Shown one piece after another: positions 45,406 to 56,340 of a DNA stretch of 64,000 nt. Location: positions 37,047,001 to 37,111,000 of the forward strand of contig CM074855.1 of assembly GCA_037501455.1 (NCBI GenBank). The letters are read 5' to 3'. The notes under the pieces are model-generated. The model was given only the letters and a program-made list of their open reading frames with translations, searched no databases and was not told the DNA's origin. The translations under genes were made by a program, and so were the position numbers. This DNA is from Lantana camara. Taxonomy: Eukaryota; Streptophyta; Magnoliopsida; Lamiales; Verbenaceae. How positions within the stretch are numbered: position 1 is the first letter of the stretch; every line of letters begins with the position of its first letter.

Positions 45406-48400
45406 TGTAGCACCCCGGAGCGCAAGACACTACACCTCCCACACTCTAACCCGATACGTGTAACGAAATGGAAACTCCACACAGGCACCAAGCCACAGCG
45501 AACGGGTGACAAACAAAAACTCACACACTAGCTAGGCGGTCTAGACCCTAATACAAAGTGCGCAGAATAAATCAAAAACCATATACGGAAGCACCAGGAT
45601 TCAAATACAATCATACAAGATCGAATTTATACAAATTGTATAGGAATGCCCGACCAAGGCTACATAAATCATACAGGGGTCAAAGCACAAATTCCAAATC
45701 ATAACTTATACGAATTTCATACATAATTTAAACATAATACGAAACTGGAAAAGTAAAGATGCAAAGACTCGAACAAACTAAACAAAAGACTTCCGCCTAG
45801 CACGCACCGACCTGCACCTGCAAACTCAACCAAACAAAAGGGAAAAAAGAAGACAACGAGGAGGGGTCAGTCCTACAAACTGGTGAGGGGGCAAACACAC
45901 TCACTCATACGTATACATAGAGCAGAGCATATTTAAAATGGGAAGATTCATGAAGCGGGGCGTGGTTTTTACAATCCAAAAGATTTAAAACGTGATAATA
46001 ATTATAAGGAAGAAGAGTTAAGGCCGAAGGCCAAAATCAACCAAATTTTAGTATTTATGAATCCACTCACGTTTCACAAACCGAGTTCAGAATCACACAC
46101 ACGACTCGGCGGGTACGAGCCTCAAACCACCCTAACTCCGTTCATAAATCAAAGCCTAAATCAAAACAAAACATAATTCAGAATCAGACAAACATACCTC
46201 TCCTCTAGGAGATGGCAGGGTGGCCACCCTGACCATCGGACAAACAGTATGGGTCGGGAGTTTCATGACGCTCATGCCCGAGGACTCCTTCCCCCACCAA
46301 GCCTCTTAATGGGTTCAAGGGTGATCCTTCAGTTGAACACCGTGCTAGGGACTACCCGACGGCCCACACCGTCCCGGGTCTCCTTTGCACAAATCTTCGG
46401 GACGCAATCAAATTGTTCAAATTGTTCGAAAGTTCTTAATTTTCAAAATCCAACATAATTTTCAAACCAACTCGCGGTTTCAAACACACACACCAACTCT
46501 TTTCAAGGCAAACCAACGAAAATATTTCTTACATATACATAAAAGCATTTTCAAATATCTTATAAGAAAAAGGGCCAAAATCCCACAAAATACATCAAAC
46601 ACATATCTAAATACGTATACATATACATAGGTCACATGCGGGCCTAAATCACATGAAGGGTTGTAGGTCGTAATAACTAAAAGAAAGAAACCTCACCTTG
46701 TCGAACCACCAAACAAAATGAACTGGAACATACCTAAGAGACCACCTCCTTTCCCTCGAAACAAAGCTCTGAACAAAACAAATGGCAAAAGACAGACTTA
46801 GACTCACAAATGAACTATATAGATGCTCAACATATGCAAACAAATGCAAAAGATATGTAAGAGATGCAATGCGTTAACATATAACGCATGCAAATTTATG
46901 TCAAATCATACATCTCCAAAAACATGCTAAATAAATTCATAAAGTTCATGCAACGAACATAACAAGTCATAGAACATACTAGGCATGCATGCATACGATA
47001 AAAGAATTAAACAAATATCAAACGAGGCAAAGAAACGGCACTTTGATGCATGCTAGCACATAAAAGGGGCATATAACGCACATTAGGTTATATATCACAC
47101 GTAAAAGCACCAAACTAACCAAAATAAATTCACAAAATTTATATAACATGAATAACATATCATTCAACATGTTAGGAAGATATTTCATATCATTTAAGGG
47201 AAAATAAAAATCATTCAAGGCACATAAACAAAGCATGAAGTCATATACGCACGTTAAGGTAGCATATTACATATATGAAGCGATAACTAAAAAACGAGCA
47301 CGTAAAACATGCCATAAATTCACAACATAACACTTAACACATAATTTGACATGTTAACATATCATACATATCATATATTAATCATATGAGAGCAAGGAAA
47401 GACAAGCAAAGCACGAACAAACTGTAAAACAACTAACAACAACAACACAAGTCGAAGGTTTGCCAAAATAGCACAAAGGTGGTCGCGGGCGCGACAACCT
47501 CCTCCAGTAGCAGGCCAAGTCAAAACAGGGCGCTACCACGCACGCAACAGCAACAAAACAGGGGAAAAACGGTGAAAACCCAACCAAAACTCATCCTAAA
47601 TCATGCTAGCATGCAAGGTAAAGATCCTAAAATAAATATATATCATAATCATGTCATATAACATGCAAAAATCTATCCAATCATGCAAGCAATGGAGGAC
47701 AATGGATCAAACATTTTTGTTCTTCATTTTTCATTCAAAGCATTAATTGAATCCTTCATTAAATGCAACTACCAACTGAAATGAGTTTATATAATTCATA
47801 TTGGATGTCTTAGGTTCATAAATGATGCATTAAACAAATAAGAATCAAGGGAAATCATGCCAAACTCATCAAATTGCTCCAAACCCTTACTATTCATCTA
47901 ATTATCCATAACTCAAGCAAATCTCCATCAAAATCAGCAAAAGAGCACTCAAAAGAAAGAGGAGAACAATTACAAGAAGATACTAGACTTACCTTTCGAA
48001 TTTGAGGTGAATCGGATGTGTAATGAGCAAGAAATGGCCAAAGTGAATAGTATTTCCCCCTTTTCCCTTCTCTCTCTGTAGAACTGCTGCTCTTCCCTTC
48101 TTTTCTTGCCTTAGTCCGAAATTAGGAGCAAATGGTATGAAAGAGGGTTAAGTTAGGGTCAAATGGGTTAAAGTATCGGGCGATTCAGATAAGAAACGGG
48201 TCGGATATGATTAAAACGGGCGAACATAGCAAAGCTGTCACAAGGGGAGTGTTTCGGGCGAAATTCCGGAACACGAGGTGCGCTAAAACAAGTTAGGCCC
48301 TTATGTCCCTAACAAATAAAACGGTTCGAGAACCGTATCAAACGAACTCAAAAACTTAAAACAAACACGTAGACATATTCATATCACACATTTTTCTTAA

Positions 48401-48636
48401 TATCACGTAGTCACATAGTTAGGAGCAAATACAGGTCACAAGGATCGAACGGGGAATCAAACGGGGGGTCAAAACGAACAAATTACTTAACAAAGTGAAA
48501 CAAATAATTATTCAAATAATCAATTAGGCATATAAAAAATCAAATAATCAAGTAAAGGCATAAATAAACAATTAAAACGTGTACGAACCACTCTCGAAAG
48601 TGCGTACCTGTACGGCCGGGCGAGCGGGATGTTACA
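45406..48636 (-). repeat. 3' LTR of element H, 3.2 kb
   Basis: In sense TGTAACATCCCG (48636) to CGGGGTGCTACA (45406). Donor-like AAAG/GTAAGT at 47992; one clear palindrome unit GGTCGCGGGCGCGACA at 47481-47496; sense hairpin CAGTTTGTAGGACTG (45882-45868); TTTGCAG/G acceptor-like site at 45818; arms CCGCCTAGC (45793) and GCTAGGCGG (45531). Left flank TTAAT (45401-45405). Confidence 0.85.
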
Positions 48637-48672
48637 AACTTCCCCCCTTCGAAAGGACCTATCCTCAGGTCC
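48637..48672 (-). promoter_or_regulatory. polypurine tract and upstream hairpin of element H
   Basis: Sense AAGGGGGGAAGTT (48649-48637) abuts TGTAACATCC. Upstream in sense GGACCTGAGGATAGGTCC (48672-48655) forms a 6-bp stem around GAGGAT, as in F and C. Confidence 0.8.
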
Positions 48673-48839
48673 TAAGGTAAGGTCTTCTCTGCTGAACCAC
48701 GTAGCTTCAAAGCCTCACCGAACCACCGAAGCTAAGAGAATTAGGTATATTCGTTGAAATGAGTTACCACTTAATTCTCCTTGAGATCTCCTTAGCCTTA
48801 GCAAAACGGATACGAAGTACATGGCCGTTTGCTCCCACT

Positions 48840-48960
48840 TCTAAATGGAATTCGGAAGTAGTTGGAGAAACTACCAGTCCTTAATGTTCGGTCTTCAGCC
48901 GATGGCACTTTAGACATCGTTACATGAAGTCTGCAATGTCCTTTCTTGTGCCAACACATC
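48840..48960 (-). pseudogene. integrase zinc-binding domain remnant (element H)
   Basis: On the minus strand TRKDIADFM, stop, RCLKCHRLKTEH, stop, GL: this resembles the CxxC half of the HHCC zinc-binding domain at the start of Ty3/Gypsy integrases. Two nonsense codons and no recognisable DDE core. It suggests H once had pol. Confidence 0.5.
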
Positions 48961-49516
48961 TAACCGGCTCTTCAAACCCTCTGACCAAGAGTGAGGTAAC
49001 TTGTGACGTTGCACTACCAGAGGTGTTGACTACATTCTTCCCAAAGCCACAAGCAAGCAAAGCATTCCTTAGTGCCTCGATCGTAACAAGGTAGTCTTGA
49101 GTACCCTCGAGTAAGCAAAGCTAGCACCGAAGGCAACTCTCTTCAAACACCTCATCTCACTCTAACCGTGCCTCTTCTTATTGTTCGTGTCATGGGATCG
49201 CCACTGAAAGAAGATAAAACCGTTGTTGAATCCCGATAACACTATAGACTTATTCTCTGAGGAAATTCTCGGTTCTTCTTCTCAAATGCGTAGTTGGTAA
49301 TATCCTTACTGAAACCCAACTCGGCACAGACCACGGAACTCCGAAAAACACGAACACCACCTGGAAGCGATCAAAAGGGTATTTATCTTCCACAGTTAAC
49401 CTGTACAGCTCATAGTAGTTTAAATTCCCCTTAAATCCCATCTTCTTCCTTAGATAGGACTACGTACTCCACGGTGAAGTACTCGAACGGATGATACTAC
49501 CTTCTAAGAGCTCATC
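48961..49516 (-). other. degenerate interior of element H
   Basis: No recognisable domain; open frames such as 49250-49441 have no family match I can name. It ends at TCATC, the target duplication of J. Confidence 0.4.
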
Positions 49517-52500
49517 TGTAACATCCTGATCGTTCGGATTTCCAGGTACGCCGTTTCAAGAGGGTTATATGCGCTTTAAATTATTTACTTACGTAATTGA
49601 GTGTTATTTTAATGCTTATTTGATTATTTGAAACTATATGAAATTAATTGTTTATATTATGAACTTTGAATTTTTAAACGTTTAAGTTTGCATGCTCGTA
49701 ATTTGCTCGTTATATGCCGGAATTCAATTCCGATTTTTGTGAAATTTCGATATGCATGATATATGTGAGTTATGAATATGTTTTCATGCTCATTTTAAGT
49801 TTTAGGTTCGTTTGTCGAGGTTTTAAACCTTAAGTAATTGATGAGGGACATGAGGGCCTAACTAGTTTTAGCGCGCCTCGTGTTCCGGAGGCCATAACTT
49901 GAGGTCGGGAATTCGGATTTGAATTCCGGAAGAATCTTCGGACTCGCAACGAAGAAAGGAAACTTTTGAACCTGGTTTGGTATTTTTCTAAGCCTATTTG
50001 GACCCCCGTTTTTCGCTTGGAATGAGTAGCTTGTGTTAAAGCCACCTTCTTTGACTAGTCTTACTTTTGTGGGCCCAAACTAACCATACCTAAGCTTTAA
50101 ACTTGGTTTATATGACCTTGATTCATCCCTCTCTCTCCCTTATCAGCAGCATTTCGAACCACACACCCAAGAGAGAAGGAAAAGCTACTGGAAATGGAAG
50201 AAAGAAGAGAAAGAAGAAAGCCCTTTCCATGACTTTGTGATTTTGGAGCCAAATCTTCTCCATACTTCATCAACTCTTGAAGGTATGCATATTTTTGAAT
50301 TCTCCATGTTTATATGATGATTTTTATCCATGAATTTCATTCTTTAATTGAGATTTTATATGAGTTTGGGAGATGGCATGAATAGGAAAGGTTAGATTTC
50401 ATTCTTGATTTCTTACCTGCCTTGCGTTTGGGACTGAATTGATGCTTCTTTGGTGATTATATGACCTCCTTTGCTTCGATTCTTGATCTATACTTCAGGC
50501 TAGATGTTTTAGGGTTGATTCTCCATTGATAACATGATTGAAACCTTGAGTTTTTAGCCATGAAACTGGAAATTTGAATTGCTGCAAATCTGCTCTTTTT
50601 CACAGAACTACTGTCACGTTTTTGAGTGGTTTTTTATGGATTCTTGCATCCAATTTCGTGTATTAATGCATGGTTATGTGTCACACATGCTACTCTATGA
50701 ATATGTTTTGTTTTGCCTTCATTTCATGCTTCATTTCAACCTCAAACGTGAGAATATGCCCTGTTCTTCCCGGTTTGAATTGCTGTCAGAATTTTGGTTC
50801 GTTTGATGACTTCTTGAGCTCCATTTCATGTGAAATTACATGTACATGAAGTATATGACTTGCTCTACATTTTAGCTATGTGTTTACATGCTTTAATCCC
50901 CTGTTTTAGCCCCAGACTTGAAGAGTATGACCTGCTGCATTCCTTCCTTCTTTGTGACAGATTTGGTGCATGAGTTTTGAGCTGCTTGTTGCTGCGTTTT
51001 AAGGCATGAATTGGTGATGCTTTGGTGTGCATTTCATGCATGATATGTGTGTGTTTGAGGCCTAAGAAATCCGTCCAAGACCTGCTGCAAACTGCCCTGT
51101 TTTGTCCTAATTTCATGCCCCTGCTCAGCTGCGTATGTGACTTTGAACGTGACTTAATTTCTTTCCTTCCTTGCAACATTTTGTGTGGCTGTTTTGATGC
51201 TCAAAAGCTGATCATATGAACTTGTTTTGTTTCCTTTTTGATACATGATACTTGGTAGATCTGTTATGGATGAATTCTCCTTGAAACCCTTTGATGAATT
51301 TGTTTGAGCATGAATATGTGATGCATCTCTTCCCTCTCCTCACTTCAGCTTCGATTCTTGTATGAATTAGGGCTTAAACCTGTGAATCTTTGATGCATAT
51401 ATCTTGTTTATTGTATTGGTTTGATGTTAGTATGGTTTGGTTTTGGTTCTTGGTGAGTTTGAGGGCTAAAAATCGAGTTTTGGTCACTGGAAGCAGATCC
51501 ACGGGGGTGGATTTTTAGCTTTGATCAAATCCATGGCCGTGCATAGGAGTCCAGCAGCAGGGACGTTTCTGTCCCCAGATCCACGGCCGTGGATCTCCCC
51601 TTTTGAAAATATCCATGGCCCTGGATCTGGAAAACTTGAGTTTTCTTGCCCGAACTTTGTTTCTTTGTCCGTTTTGTTCGTTTTCCTCCCCTATCTTGTT
51701 CCTTTGGTATTGAATTCTTGTTTATATGTATGTTATGTGCTATGATATAACTTTTCATTGGTTGATTTTAACATGTTTCATGATTGTATAATGTGTTGTG
51801 AGTTTCGTGTGCGTTGTATTACGTTTAAGGATTCGTTTAACGTGAAATGTGCTTTATGTGATCTAAGTGCTCCCTTACGTGCACGTCTGACTTCCTAACA
51901 TGGTATTTGACATGTATATGAAGTTTGTGAGCATGTTTAACGTGGAAAATATGAGCTATGTTTCGACATGATTCAATATGACCTAATGTGACTTAAGTGT
52001 TAATTTCATTTCATACTTTATGCATCATTTGCATCCATACGCATATGACGAGCGTCTAATTGGTTCGTGTTAAGTCTAACCTTGTCCTTTGCCCTTTGTT
52101 TTGTTCTTAGGTTTGTCTCGAGGTTGAAGAGGTGGTTTATTTTTTTCGGTTTGGTCGACAAGATGGGGTTTTCTTTCCTTTTAGCTATGATCACCTACAA
52201 CCTTATGTGTGTTTAAGCCCGCATGAGATATATATATATATTACATATAGATAAGTGTTTGATAAGTATTTTGTGGGAATTGGCCCCTTTGTTATGAGAT
52301 TCTTCAAAAAGACATTTATATGTATATGTAAGCTCAGTTTTGATTATTCGTTTTCAAAAGGGTTGGTGTGAGTTTTGTTTTGCGAGCTTTGGGACATTGA
52401 GAGATATGTCCATGTGTGCGTGTGTATAAGCTTTGTGATATGTGTAAGTTTGGGCCCCGGAGTTGTATGTAATGGGAGACCCGGGTCGGCCATGGGGTCG

Positions 52501-53520
52501 CCTGTTGCAACCCCTGTATACTTCTCCACCAAAGTGATGCTTAGCTCATCCTCGGGAGGTCGAGGGGAAAGCGGGTCTGATATGTCAGCGGTATAACCCG
52601 TCAGGGTCGGGTAGGATCCCCCGATGCCACCATTATAAGGTAAGATATGTGTGGGGTTGAGAGTGACCACTCTCTTCCCCAAACGGAGAAAGGTTGGATT
52701 GAATTATGCTTTTTGCTTTGTCTTCGCTTTGCTTTGCTATGGAGTAAGTGGTTTGGCACTCGAACTCGCCGAGTCATTTAGTTTAAGTCTTCGTTTTCGT
52801 TATGGTTTGTGAATCGGGATTAGACTTCTAATTTCTAAAACTTGGTGATTTTGGTCTTAGGCCCTAAACCTTTCTTCCTATATGTAGTATCACGGGTTTA
52901 AATGATTTGGAATGCAAAAACCAACCCCGGTTCATGAACACTCTTCGATTTGATTATGCTATGCTCTACTTATATGTATGTATGCGTGTGTTAGCCCCCT
53001 CACCAGTCTTTAGGACTAACTCCTCTTCGTTGCTTATTTTTTCCCCCTTTTATTTGAGTTTGCAGGTACCCGATTGGGGAGTCAAGCTACGCGGCGGTCT
53101 TTTATTTTGGGAGTCGTTTTGTCGAGTCTTTAGCTTAGCCCTTGCATTGGCATATTTACTTTCCCGCTCTTGTACTATGTATAATTTGGTACTATGTATA
53201 AATACGTATAAGTTATGTTTTGTAATTTGAACTTATGTATGTTTTATGTGGCCGAGGGTGGGCAAGGTATGTAATAAATTGATGTATCTTGCTTTTATTT
53301 TGATGTATGTATCATGTTATGCGATCCTGTTGCTTCTGCTTTTGCTTTTGATTTTGATTTTCTTGCGCACTCTGTTCAGGGTTTAGACCGCCTAGCCTAG
53401 AGGTGTGTTTTGTTTGTCACCCGTTCGCCATGGTTTGATGTGCGAGTGGAGTCCCCATTTCATTACCCGTGTTGGGCTATGGTGCTGGGGATGTGGCGCG
53501 CTTTGCTTCGGGGTGTTACA
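49517..53520 (+). mobile_element. solo LTR 'J' (Ty3/Gypsy-type), 4.0 kb
   Basis: It starts TGTAACATCC and ends GGGTGTTACA, flanked by TCATC at 49512-49516 and 53521-53525. Donor-like GAAG/GTATGC at 50283; palindrome array 51497-51626; hairpin with AGTC/GACT arms near 53005; TTTGCAG/G acceptor-like site ending 53065; arms GGCGGTCT (about 53093) and AGACCGCC (about 53385); GCTGGGGATGTGG near 53483. The extra length comes from degenerate 175-bp repeats at about 50680-51180. No coding region. Confidence 0.92.
51497..51626. repeat. palindrome array, ATCCAC-GGCC-GTGGAT class (element J)
   Basis: Four 16-bp units: ATCCACGGGGGTGGAT (51497), ATCCATGGCCGTGCAT (51529), ATCCACGGCCGTGGAT (51579, perfect) and ATCCATGGCCCTGGAT (51611). 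Two pairs, each with 32-bp spacing. Confidence 0.85.
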
Positions 53521-53525
53521 TCATC

Positions 53526-54147
53526 AACTACGCCTTGAACTCGAGTCCTTCCGGAATAAAGATCTCGACTACTTCAATGTCCCTCTCGGGAAGGAAACGA
53601 ATTCCAACTTTCAAGGAAACATTAAAGAAGTCTTACTACAATCCTTGTCTCTTTAAGCTTGGCTCGACCCCCGGTTATCCCAAACGTAAGCCACAAAGCT
53701 TGTTGCACCGTCCTGGAATAACCAATCACCTCCACGAAGGATATAGACGGGGTAGTCTTCCATCTAACACCCGAAAATATCATTGAGCCCCGAATGGGCC
53801 TCCCAAGAGCAACCCCCAACAACGGCACCAAGCCCGAACGAACAACCCATGCCTTGAGGTAACCCCGTAACTCAACAAAAAGAAGGAGAAGAAGAAGACG
53901 CCTACAAAAGTCCACCGGCGACCTTGGCCCTCGCAACTCACAAACACCCGAACTCTCAACTCACTAACTCTCTTCAAGAAGAGAGTTCCCCACAAAATAA
54001 ATCAACACACGCAACAAAACAAGCGCAAGAAGTAATACAGGCAACAATACCAAGTACAAGGAACAACGAAGCAAAAGAAAATAAACAAAGAGAGGGTTTC
54101 CCCGAGATATAAATATGCATTAGTGGGATACAATGAATGCAATTACC
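53526..54147 (-). other. degenerate interior of element H between gag end and J
   Basis: Downstream of the gag remnant in sense. Open frames on both strands lack recognised domains. Protease or RT motifs were not found, consistent with a large deletion. Confidence 0.4.
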
Positions 54148-54467
54148 TCAATTTTCGGATGCCCTTTGATTTCCAAGTGGAAGCCTTTGATTCCGTCTCC
54201 TTTGTTTGTTAGCCCTTGAACTACCACAATCAGAACTCTTGTGCTCTAAAGATCCGCAAGCGTAGCATCTCCCTAGCCTAATCCAACATCCATCGAACGC
54301 ATGGTTGGTCCCCCCGCAATGGGCACACGGTTGAAATTCTCTCTCTGATCGAGGGGTCTTCCGAGACTTAGGTTTCTTGTCACTTTTCTTAATTTGGTTG
54401 CCACGCTGAATCAATCTTTTCTCCATTTGTAAATGGGAATAAGAGCTTGACCCAAAAGTTTGTCCCG
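54148..54467 (-). pseudogene. gag nucleocapsid fragment of element H (two zinc knuckles)
   Basis: About 106 residues on the minus strand after a basic stretch (KKSDKKPKSRKTPRSER). Two CCHC knuckles follow: CAHCGGTNHAFDGC and CYACGSLEHKSSDC, both with the full CX2CX4HX4C pattern. A basic tail and stop come next. This is the RNA-binding nucleocapsid part of a Ty3/Gypsy gag. The upstream capsid part is cut off at 54467, where duplicated block copy 2 begins, so the reading frame's apparent start in that block is artificial. Confidence 0.85.
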
Positions 54468-54586
54468 ATGACAACTGCTATTAAACTTTTGTTAAACTGT
54501 TTGTATGTGTATATATATATTAAATACTTGTGTCTTTCATGAAAATTGATCAACGTGATTCATGCTGCTATTAAACTTTGAAGTGT

Positions 54587-56116
54587 TGTAGGAGCCGTAA
54601 TATAAATATTCTCACAGGCTATCAATTTGTATAGTATTAGTGAAAATAAGTGTTGATACTGAAAATCCTAATTGACTTTTCTTTCTGAAAGCGTGGCCCG
54701 ATCGTCAACCTAGTTATCTGGGTAGTGAAAACTTTATTGGATTTGTATGTAATTCTTAAATTAGTGGTTTTAAGATTATATTACTTGATTAGATTGTCTG
54801 ATTATATAATTTCTGTCATAGCAGTACACGTCAAATATAATTATCTATATTGTCGAGTCTAGTCGAGTCTTAACTGGTAGTCACATATGTGTAACTAGCG
54901 TTCCTAAAGAGGAGCCCTGATCATATTGTGCCTTATCCCTTTTGAAGTTTGAAGATTGTAAGGTGAGGGATTAAAATGTTTTTAACTGGAGCCAAAACAT
55001 ATATTATGTAAATATATACATTCTTTAAAACCTAGTTCTTATTTATTGAGCTTGATTTTAACCCGTTGATACTATATACATATTATTAGCTGTTTTGTAA
55101 TATTTTAGTATTTTATTGAAAAATTGGACTTACTTATATAAAAAAAAGGGGTTCTTGTTATATTATATATACGCGTGAGTGAATGAAAAGTTTGAGTTTG
55201 AACTGTGAAACGGTTAAAAGAAAGAAAGTGGTAAAATGTTTTAAAAAGCGAGTATTAATCGAATGATAGAACCCTTGGGGACGCCCTTGGGGAATATGGT
55301 CTCGGAGTATCCAACGGGTGAAGCCCGGAGGTGTGCGCTAAAGGCTGATCTTGCTACGTACTTCTGTGAAGCTCTACACGGGGCGTAGCCTGAGATTGAC
55401 TACGATACGTATAGAGTGAGGTTATTGGTATCAGGGCATATTGCCCCTAAATGATCGTGTGGTTGGTTGGGGGGCATCTCGACTAATAATTGGAGGGAGA
55501 AGACTGGTTTATTATTTTGTGTTCCTTGTTTTCAAGGTGTGAAGGTTGGAGAACTCATCCGTACTCGCCGATCTACTGTGATTGATCGATCGTTTTGATT
55601 ATTGGTTCACAAGTGTTTTCGTTTAACCCAAAAGATATTCTTTCATATACGTTTTATCTTGTTTTGAAAAGAATAAATGTGTGAACCAAATTGGTGCTCT
55701 TGTTTGTATATATGTACAACCCTCTCACTTAGACACATTGACTAACGTCTCTTCTTGTTTGGTTTTGGCTTCAGGTAGGTGTGACTAGGCGGCATGTCAG
55801 GTCTAGGTTACCAGGTGTTGTCTGGATAGTTTGTTTTTTATCTCAGTGTTTTGGAATTTCTCCTTCGTGCGAAACTCAGTATGTACAGTCTATGTACCTA
55901 TACCTAATACATATGTCATTTGTAGTTTGTCGTTTGCCGTCAGCCTTATCGGCCTTATAATTATACTTGAAGTTTGATGGTGATTGGCGTTGTTTTAAGC
56001 TTCCGCTATACTTGTGTTTGTTTATTCGTCGTCGTTCGCTGGGAAAGATCTCGAGTGAAGGCCCAAAGCTAACACTTGGGGTATTTCTCAGTGCGGGATA
56101 TGGCAAGGGCACCACA
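54587..56116 (+). repeat. 5' LTR of Ty3/Gypsy element A2
   Basis: Second copy of 29908-31436, ending GGGCACCACA. The PBS TGGTAACAGAGCC lies at 56123-56135. By eye this stretch has the highest density of differences from copy 1. Confidence 0.6.
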
Positions 56117-56340
56117 TTTGGGTGGTAACAGAGCCCGACTGTCAATTGGAGCTCTTGTCGTGTCCAGAACGAGTCTAGGGTGAGTCTTGGAGTGAGTCTA
56201 GGTTCTACGGTTATAGGATGTGAGTCATTATGTGCTTTTGTGTGAACTTATGGTACGTGCCTATGTGATATTTTTGTGGCCTATATGATTACACTCTAAC
56301 CAATCATACATCATATTGTTAGTAAGTTGTGATTGCAGCA

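Larger units (their letters stand above)
45406..54467 (-). mobile_element. degenerate Ty3/Gypsy element 'H' (3' LTR, PPT, pol remnant, gag remnant), carrying solo LTR J
   Basis: Minus orientation: 3' LTR 45406-48636, PPT 48637-48649, about 0.85 kb of interior, solo LTR J (49517-53520), then interior 53526-54467 with gag zinc knuckles. Between the gag end and the PPT only about 1.5 kb remains, so most of pol is deleted. The gag is cut at 54467 by duplicated block copy 2; the 5' LTR is not in the window. Confidence 0.8.
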
